This document shows positions 7,127 through 11,713 of a DNA stretch of 11,713 nucleotides, one piece after another (within the stretch, counting starts at the first letter, position 1; each line of letters starts with the position of its first letter). The DNA lies in the NCBI GenBank assembly GCA_002482405.1, contig DLFX01000099.1, forward strand, positions 1-11,713, given 5' to 3'. Below the pieces are notes generated by a model. It was not told the DNA's origin and did not search any database. It saw only the letters and a program-made list of their open reading frames with translations. The stretch is from Firmicutes bacterium UBA7709 (GTDB taxonomy: Bacteria > Bacillota_A > Clostridia > Peptostreptococcales > Anaerovoracaceae). The position numbers and the translations under genes are program-made.

Positions 7127-7155
7127 TTGCCTATCCAAAAAAATATTATTATAAT
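7127..7155 (+). promoter_or_regulatory. Sigma-A-type promoter for modABC
   Basis: TTGCCT (7127-7132) and a perfect TATAAT (7150-7155) are separated by exactly 17 nt within an A/T-rich stretch. The predicted start is near 7162, giving a leader of about 52 nt before modA. This indicates that modABC can be transcribed independently of the molbindin and its riboswitch. Confidence 0.75.
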
Positions 7156-7171
7156 GGATATGGTTAAATAC

Positions 7172-7185
7172 AATTAGAACTAATT
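7172..7185. promoter_or_regulatory. Inverted repeat in the modA leader, candidate operator
   Basis: AATTAG and CTAATT are perfect 6-bp inverted arms around AA, centred about 17 bp downstream of the predicted modA start point. The position suits a repressor acting on modABC. It does not resemble the Escherichia coli ModE site as known (TATA-rich half sites with a longer spacer). A/T-rich background makes chance symmetry possible. Confidence 0.35.
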
Positions 7186-7213
7186 AAAACAAACAGAAAA
7201 ACGGAGGGAAATT

Positions 7214-8359
7214 ATGAAACGCTTTAAAAAAGTTGCGTTGCTGGTTACAGTCTTTGCATTGATTTTCAGCATGTCGGCAATTTCTGCGTCTGCGGCGACA
7301 ACACCGATTGTCTCCATTGACGGCAGCCAGATCACCATCGATCCCGCTCTTGGGACTCCTTTTATCGATTCGGCCAACAGGACTCAGGTGCCGATCAGAG
7401 CATTTTCGACCAGCCTGGGCGTAGCGGATGATAAGGTTACCTGGGATCAGGCGACTCAGACGGCGACCATCAACGGAACCATCAAGATCAAGGTAGGTTC
7501 CCCGGTAATCACCACCGCTTACGGAAATATCACCATGGATACTCAGGCGGTGAATCAGGACGGCAGAATCTATGTTCCGGCAAGATTTGTAGCAAACGCG
7601 CTGGGATATGATATCGAAGGAATAAACAACAACGGCCAGATCACAGCCAACGTCATCACGAAAGTAGACCTGACCATATCCGCAGCGGCCAGCCTAAAGT
7701 CCGCGCTGGATGAAATCACAACATTATACAAGGCGGAAAAACCGAATGCAACCGCAGCGATCAGCTATGCCGGATCGGGCACGCTGCGCCAGCAGATCGA
7801 AGAGGGTGCTCCTGTCGATGTGTTCTTGTCCGCGGATATGACGAATATGAATACCTTAAAGGATAAGGGACTGGTAGACACCGACACTGTGAAGAACCTT
7901 CTGCAGAATAAGGTCGTCCTCATCGTTCCAAGCGATTCCAAGGCCACGCTCACCAGCTTTGAAGATGTGACGAAGGACAGTGCCATCAAGAAGATCGCGT
8001 TAGGCGAGCCTACAACCGTTCCTGCGGGCAAATACGCAGAGCAGATCTTTACATATTACAACATGCTGGACGCGGTGAAAGAGAAGACCGTCTATGCAAA
8101 GGACGTAACGGAAGTCAGAACTTTCGTTGAGAGCGGTAACGCTGACGCAGGCGTGGTATACTCCACCGATGCGATGGTTTCCGGAGATAAGGTGAAGATC
8201 ATCGCTACAGCCAGCGAAGCATCCCATGATCCCGTGACCTATCCTGCGGCAGTCGTTAAGGCGACGAAGCATGCGGCGGCGGCTCAGGACTATCTGAACT
8301 TCCTCACCACAGATGCGGCAAAGGCAGTATTTGTTAAATACGGATTCAGCGTTCTGTAA
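7214..8359 (+). CDS. modA: Molybdate/tungstate-binding protein ModA with N-terminal copper-amine-oxidase-N (stalk) domain
   Basis: A 381-aa exported protein. Residues 1-28 are a Sec signal peptide ending ASA. Residues ~30-145 match the copper amine oxidase N-terminal/stalk domain (VSIDGSQI, RTQVPIRAFSTSLG, VTWDQATQTATI, GRIYVPARFVANALGYDIE). Residues ~151-381 are a full ModA domain: ISAAASLK with Ser160, YAGSGTLRQQIEEGAPVDVF with Ser188, GEPTTVPAGKYA, and VVYSTDA with Tyr316. These correspond to oxyanion ligands of E. coli ModA. ModA delivers molybdate (or tungstate) to ModBC. The gene has an ideal SD (GGAGGG, 7203-7208) and lies 29 nt before modB. It is about 130 residues longer than usual and has no cysteine at all, so it cannot be a lipoprotein. 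The stalk domain may take over wall or membrane association, but that is inference. Confidence 0.93.
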   Translation: MKRFKKVALLVTVFALIFSMSAISASAATTPIVSIDGSQITIDPALGTPFIDSANRTQVPIRAFSTSLGVADDKVTWDQATQTATINGTIKIKVGSPVITTAYGNITMDTQAVNQDGRIYVPARFVANALGYDIEGINNNGQITANVITKVDLTISAAASLKSALDEITTLYKAEKPNATAAISYAGSGTLRQQIEEGAPVDVFLSADMTNMNTLKDKGLVDTDTVKNLLQNKVVLIVPSDSKATLTSFEDVTKDSAIKKIALGEPTTVPAGKYAEQIFTYYNMLDAVKEKTVYAKDVTEVRTFVESGNADAGVVYSTDAMVSGDKVKIIATASEASHDPVTYPAAVVKATKHAAAAQDYLNFLTTDAAKAVFVKYGFSVL

Positions 8360-8388
8360 AAGGACCGGAGCTCCAAGGAGTTTTTAAA

Positions 8389-9072
8389 ATGAATTTTGAT
8401 CTTTCACCGGCGCTCATTTCATTGAAGGTCAGCCTGATATCCACGGGCATCATCTTCATTCTCGGAATTCTGTCGGCATGGTGGATGACCAATTACAGAG
8501 GCAGATGGCAGGGTTTGCTTGACGGCATCCTTACGCTGCCTCTTGTTTTACCGCCCACGGTGGCGGGATTTGGCATTCTGATGCTCATCGGAGTTCGCGG
8601 ACCCATCGGAAAATTTTTGGGTCTATTTGGCGTAAATATTATTTTTTCATGGTATGCGGCGGTCATCGCGTCGACGCTGGTAGCCTTTCCGCTAATGTAT
8701 AAGACGACAAAGGCCGCCTTCGAGCAGATCGACGCCAATATTCTAAACGCGGCAAGGACGCTGGGCGTCACGGAGAGAAAGCTTTTCTGGAAGGTCGCGG
8801 TTCCTTTGGCGTGGCCCGGAGTTCTGGCAGGAACAGCCCTTGCCTTTGCCAGGTCTATGGGTGAGTTCGGAGCGACGCTGATGGTTGCGGGAAGCATACC
8901 GGGCAAGACCCTGACCATGCCCATTGCGATTTATTTTGCGACCACAGGCGGAAATATGCAGGCGGCTCTCATATGGGTGCTGATCATCCTTGCGATTTCT
9001 CTGACCGTTATGGTTTCAATGAATCATTGGGACAAACGTCTGGCTAAGATCGGACAGGGGCCCGGCAGGTGA
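8389..9072 (+). CDS. modB: Molybdate/tungstate ABC transporter permease ModB
   Basis: A 227-aa integral membrane protein with about five hydrophobic helices (around residues 10-32, 44-68, 85-105, 138-165 and 192-211). The cytoplasmic EAA loop is present at ~117-144 (NAARTLGVTERKLFWKVAVP...G), which docks into the ATPase. The family-typical segment EFGATLMVAGSIPGKTLT lies at 159-176, and LPLVLPPTVAGFG at ~50-62 is also characteristic of ModB. It forms the translocation pathway as a homodimer with ModC, receiving substrate from the upstream ModA. AAGGAG before the ATG supports the start. It is 29 nt after modA, and its stop lies 1 nt before modC, so the three are one operon. ModB versus the related tungstate-type permeases cannot be decided from sequence alone; the ModA neighbour supports ModB. 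Confidence 0.94.
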   Translation: MNFDLSPALISLKVSLISTGIIFILGILSAWWMTNYRGRWQGLLDGILTLPLVLPPTVAGFGILMLIGVRGPIGKFLGLFGVNIIFSWYAAVIASTLVAFPLMYKTTKAAFEQIDANILNAARTLGVTERKLFWKVAVPLAWPGVLAGTALAFARSMGEFGATLMVAGSIPGKTLTMPIAIYFATTGGNMQAALIWVLIILAISLTVMVSMNHWDKRLAKIGQGPGR

Positions 9073-9073
9073 T

Positions 9074-10144
9074 ATGATGGGATTACATATTGATATAACG
9101 AAAAAATTATCGGGTTTTCAGCTTCAGGCCGGCCTTTCCTGCGGCCATGAGATCATCGGCGTGCTGGGCGCCTCGGGTTCGGGGAAGAGCATGCTTCTCA
9201 ACAGCGTCGCGGGACTTGTGAAACCGGACAGCGGCAGCATCGTGCTGGACGACGTCGTATTCTTCGATTCGTCTAAAAAGGTGAACCTGCCGCCCAGGGA
9301 GAGAAAGACAGGGTATCTGTTTCAGAATTACGCGATGTTTCCGCACTTGACGGTAGCGGAAAACATTGCCTTCGGCTTGGGAAATCTGCCGAAACCGGAG
9401 CGGATCAAAAAGGTAGCGGAGCTGATGGAACGGTTCCATCTGAAGAATATGGCAAAGAGATATCCCTCTCAGATTTCGGGGGGACAGCAGCAACGGGTGG
9501 CGCTGGCGAGGGCCCTGGCGGTGGAGCCGCGAATTTTGCTTCTGGACGAGGCGTTTTCCGCGTTGGATGAGCATCTAAAAACCCACATGCTGAAGGAAAT
9601 GCAGGAGACTCTGAAAAAGTTTCAGGGGACGACGCTCTTTGTAACCCACAATATGGCGGAAGCCTATTATTTGTGCGACCGGATCGTCATTTTGAACAAC
9701 GGCAGCGTAGAGACCTCAGGCCCTAAGGAAGAGGTTTTCCAGCGTCCCGTCTCTTTGGCGACGGCGACCATTACCGGCTGCAAGAATACCGCTTCCGCAG
9801 TTCGGAAAACGGAACATTTCGTAGAGGTTCCCGAATGGGGCGTCTCTTTGGCCACCGACGCTATCGCCGGAAGCGAAAAGGGATTTATAGGAATCAGGGA
9901 AAACAACATTAAGTTAGCAGACAACAGCGTGCAGGAAAACAGCTTTTCGGTATGGATCGCGGATGAGAGCGAGGCGCCGACGCGCATCACCCTCTATCTT
10001 AAAATCGGGTCCGCGCCGCAGCGCCTGAACGACTTTCACATAGAATGGGAAATCAGCAGAGAGGAAAGGGCGGCAATAGGCAGACTTCCGCAGCCCTTTA
10101 CGGTCTATATGGATCCCCGTAACATATTCTTTATGTCGAGATAA
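9074..10144 (+). CDS. modC: Molybdate/tungstate ABC transporter ATP-binding protein ModC
   Basis: A 356-aa ATPase. Walker A GASGSGKS (32-39), Q-loop Gln84 (LFQNYAMFPHLTV), ABC signature SGGQQQRVALARAL (135-148), Walker B RILLLDEAFSALD (Glu159 catalytic) and H-loop His192 (VTHN) are all intact. After ~235 there is a C-terminal extension of about 120 residues of TOBE type (for example GFIGIRENNIKLA, ~291-303). It lacks the SARNQ motif of the Mop domain found in E. coli ModC, so oxyanion sensing may be absent or different here. It energises uptake with ModB. The start at 9074 is followed by another ATG at 9077; either could be used, and only weak SD sequence exists at the end of modB, suggesting translational coupling. 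Confidence 0.94.
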   Translation: MMGLHIDITKKLSGFQLQAGLSCGHEIIGVLGASGSGKSMLLNSVAGLVKPDSGSIVLDDVVFFDSSKKVNLPPRERKTGYLFQNYAMFPHLTVAENIAFGLGNLPKPERIKKVAELMERFHLKNMAKRYPSQISGGQQQRVALARALAVEPRILLLDEAFSALDEHLKTHMLKEMQETLKKFQGTTLFVTHNMAEAYYLCDRIVILNNGSVETSGPKEEVFQRPVSLATATITGCKNTASAVRKTEHFVEVPEWGVSLATDAIAGSEKGFIGIRENNIKLADNSVQENSFSVWIADESEAPTRITLYLKIGSAPQRLNDFHIEWEISREERAAIGRLPQPFTVYMDPRNIFFMSR

Positions 10145-10152
10145 AGAAGCGC

Positions 10153-10158
10153 AGGAGG
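10153..10158 (+). promoter_or_regulatory. Strong ribosome binding site deciding a TTG start
   Basis: AGGAGG lies 8 nt before the TTG at 10167. The ATG at 10159 is in another frame and stops after three codons, so the TTG is the only sensible start for the lipoprotein signal peptide that follows. Confidence 0.85.
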
Positions 10159-10166
10159 ATGATATT

Positions 10167-11024
10167 TTGAAAAGCGGAAGGAAACGGATCGTGTATCTTC
10201 TGATACTGTCCGTTTTTATTTTAGAATTGCTCACAGGCTGCCGGCACAGCCCGCTTTTGGAGCGGGTCATCTATGTCGAGCCGGTGAAGCAGAGCGAGCC
10301 TCAGCAGCAGGAGGAGAAAAAGCCCGAGCCTCCCAAGAAAACGCCGCCCATCGCGGAAACGGTCGTTCCTAAAGAGGTTCCCGTTGAAGTCCCTGAGGAA
10401 ACTACCGGGCCCGGTTTGGACATGACAGGAGGGGACGATGCGCCTCAGACCGCGACGGATGACGCTATCACAGCAGTCGTGCCCCAGTCCATGTATATGG
10501 TCACGACTGTCACGGAAACCACCCGAAACCCGCATTGGAAAAGGAACATCGATTATACCAGCAGCCAATATACGGGAGACCGCGTAGACGGCATTTTTGA
10601 AGGTGTGGGGACTTACGTGTGGGACGACGGGGAGAAATATGAGGGCGACTGGAAAAACGGCATGTATAACGGCCAAGGAACCTATACCTGGGCCAACGGA
10701 GAAAAATATGAAGGGGAATGGAAGACGGAATCCTTCGAAGGCCAGGGAAAGTACAGCTGGCCCAGCGGCAGCTATTATGAAGGGGAATGGAAAGGCGGAG
10801 TAAAGGAGGGCCACGGAGTTTATTCCTGGGCAAACGGCGACCGGTACGAGGGCGACTGGAAGGCCGGCGTGAAGGACGGCCGGGGAACCTATACCTGGGC
10901 CGACGGAAGCGTATACGAAGGGGAATGGAAGTTCGGGATCAAAGACGGCCAGGGGACCTACAGGGGAGCCGACGGAACAGTATATCAGGGCTTATGGGCA
11001 AACGATAAGTTTGTCGGCCAGTGA
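10167..11024 (+). CDS. MORN-repeat lipoprotein
   Basis: A 285-aa protein starting at TTG. Residues 1-24 are a lipoprotein signal peptide with lipobox LTGC and lipidated Cys25, so it should be attached to the outer face of the membrane. Residues ~33-80 form a Pro/Glu/Gln/Lys-rich spacer (KKPEPPKKTPP, VPKEVPVEVPEE). From Tyr135 onward seven MORN units follow with an exact 23-residue period (starts 135, 158, 181, 204, 227, 250, 273). The first and last are degenerate; the central ones have YEG-(D/E)-WK and GxGxYxWxxG. MORN repeats are beta-hairpin arrays that mediate protein or lipid contacts; the specific role here is unknown. It sits 22 nt after modC and 16 nt before moxR, so it is probably in the same transcript. 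No enzymatic domain is seen. Confidence 0.88.
   Translation: MKSGRKRIVYLLILSVFILELLTGCRHSPLLERVIYVEPVKQSEPQQQEEKKPEPPKKTPPIAETVVPKEVPVEVPEETTGPGLDMTGGDDAPQTATDDAITAVVPQSMYMVTTVTETTRNPHWKRNIDYTSSQYTGDRVDGIFEGVGTYVWDDGEKYEGDWKNGMYNGQGTYTWANGEKYEGEWKTESFEGQGKYSWPSGSYYEGEWKGGVKEGHGVYSWANGDRYEGDWKAGVKDGRGTYTWADGSVYEGEWKFGIKDGQGTYRGADGTVYQGLWANDKFVGQ
10569..11021 (+). repeat. 69-bp tandem repeats encoding the MORN array
   Basis: Six and a half coding units of 69 bp lie in direct tandem from the codon of Tyr135. Segments such as TATGAAGGGGAATGGAA recur nearly unchanged (two units around 10709 and 10777), while others have diverged. The constant period at DNA and protein level suggests growth by unequal recombination, and makes copy-number variation between strains likely. 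Confidence 0.8.
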
Positions 11025-11040
11025 AAGGAGAAAAACCCTA

Positions 11041-11713
11041 TGAGCAACTATCTGGAGGAGAATATCAAGGAATTGGGCTATGAACCGCTGTCCCAGGAGA
11101 GGGCGGCTGAGGCGAGCGGGAAGATCAATTCCATCATCGATAATATTGAGACGGTGATTGCGGGAAAGCATGAGGCTGTTGCGCTGACGGTTCTCTGCCT
11201 GGTCGCCGGGGGCCACGTCCTCATTGAGGACATTCCCGGAGTGGGAAAGACCAGCCTGGTGTCTGCTCTGGCCAAATCCGTCAACTGCGACTTCAAACGG
11301 ATTCAGTTCACCCCCGACGTAATGCCCTCCGACGTGTCCGGATTTTCGGTCTATAACCAGAAGAGCGGCGAGTTTGAATTCCGGCCCGGGGCGGCCATGA
11401 GCAATATCGTACTCGCCGACGAGATCAACCGGGCGTCGGCGAAAACCCAGTCGGCCATGCTGGAGATCATGGAAGAACAGCAGGTCACCGTGGATGCGAA
11501 TACATATGAGGTGGAACAGCCCTTTATGGTGCTGGCCACACAGAATCCCATCGAGGCGCTGGGGACCTATCAGCTGCCCGAGGCGCAGATCGACCGCTTT
11601 ATGATCAAGCTTTCCATCGGCTATCCGGCTCACGACGACGAGGTGAGGATCGTCATGACAGGCGAAAAAGCTAAGAAGGAGATCTCTCATGTGGCGGACA
11701 AGGGCGACGTTAC
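11041..11713 (+). CDS. MoxR-family AAA+ ATPase, C-terminus beyond right edge
   Basis: 224 codons are visible. Walker A is EDIPGVGKTS (Lys70, Thr71). The MoxR segment MPSDVSGFSVYNQKSGEFEFRPG lies at 95-117 in the full reading. Walker B is IVLADEINRAS (Asp127-Glu128), sensor 1 is ATQNP (Asn159), and GTYQLPEAQIDRFMIK at 165-180 contains the arginine-finger region. MoxR ATPases are chaperone-like proteins that help assemble or activate partner complexes. They are often encoded before DUF58 (von Willebrand factor A-like) and transglutaminase-like membrane proteins, which may lie beyond the edge. AGGAG at 11026-11030, 10 nt before the ATG, supports the start. It lies 16 nt after the MORN lipoprotein, so the two are probably co-translated. 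The 5' half is intact, with no sign of disruption. Confidence 0.94.

Noticed and set aside
6641..7138. 165-aa minus-strand open frame opposite the molbindin.
   Set aside because: Antisense shadow of the Mop duplication; the plus strand has the diagnostic SARNQL motifs.
7133..7170. A ModE-type operator near the modA promoter.
   Set aside because: The A/T-rich stretch TATTATTATAATGG has no symmetric TATA half-sites at ModE spacing.
8366..8381. GGAGCTCC palindrome next to the modB ribosome binding site.
   Set aside because: Short and without a loop; no convincing structure that hides the RBS.
10569..11021. Regular direct repeats that could suggest a CRISPR array.
   Set aside because: The 69-bp units are in frame, have no unique spacers, and encode the MORN motif.

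Overview
The window looks like a piece of chromosome from a low-to-mid-GC Gram-positive anaerobe of the Clostridia type. Evidence: a secreted subtilase anchored by three SLH (S-layer homology) domains, a BspA-type leucine-rich-repeat surface protein, strong AGGAGG-type ribosome binding sites, a TTG start, a copper-amine-oxidase-N ('stalk') domain, and a riboswitch-like leader on a molybdate/tungstate gene. No species can be named from sequence alone.

Left part (1-5801): two surface-protein genes are transcribed divergently from a 184-bp region. On the minus strand is a large BspA-like LRR protein whose C-terminus lies beyond the left edge. On the plus strand is a complete 1034-aa subtilisin-like S8 protease with a propeptide, four carboxypeptidase-regulatory/PEGA-like repeats, a polyglycine linker and three SLH domains. 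Between them lies a 16-bp interrupted palindrome of Crp/Fnr-like architecture. It is centred about 41 bp upstream of plausible start points in both directions. A Crp/Fnr-family regulator is encoded immediately after the protease (5834-6502), so a local circuit in which it controls both surface proteins is a reasonable inference.

Middle part (6503-10144): molybdenum/tungsten handling. A structured leader matching the layout of the Moco/Tuco (molybdenum or tungsten cofactor) riboswitch class covers the ribosome binding site of a two-domain molbindin (tandem Mop domains). A separate promoter then drives modA-modB-modC, an ABC importer for molybdate or tungstate. The binding protein is unusual: a copper-amine-oxidase-N domain is fused in front of the ModA domain and there is no lipobox cysteine.

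Right part (10145-11713): a TTG-initiated lipoprotein with seven 23-residue MORN repeats, followed by the start of a MoxR-family AAA+ ATPase that runs off the right edge. Spacing from modA to moxR is tight (1-29 nt) with no visible terminator, so these genes are probably co-transcribed. The functional link between metal uptake and the MORN/MoxR genes is unknown. No tRNA, rRNA, insertion sequence or CRISPR array was seen.
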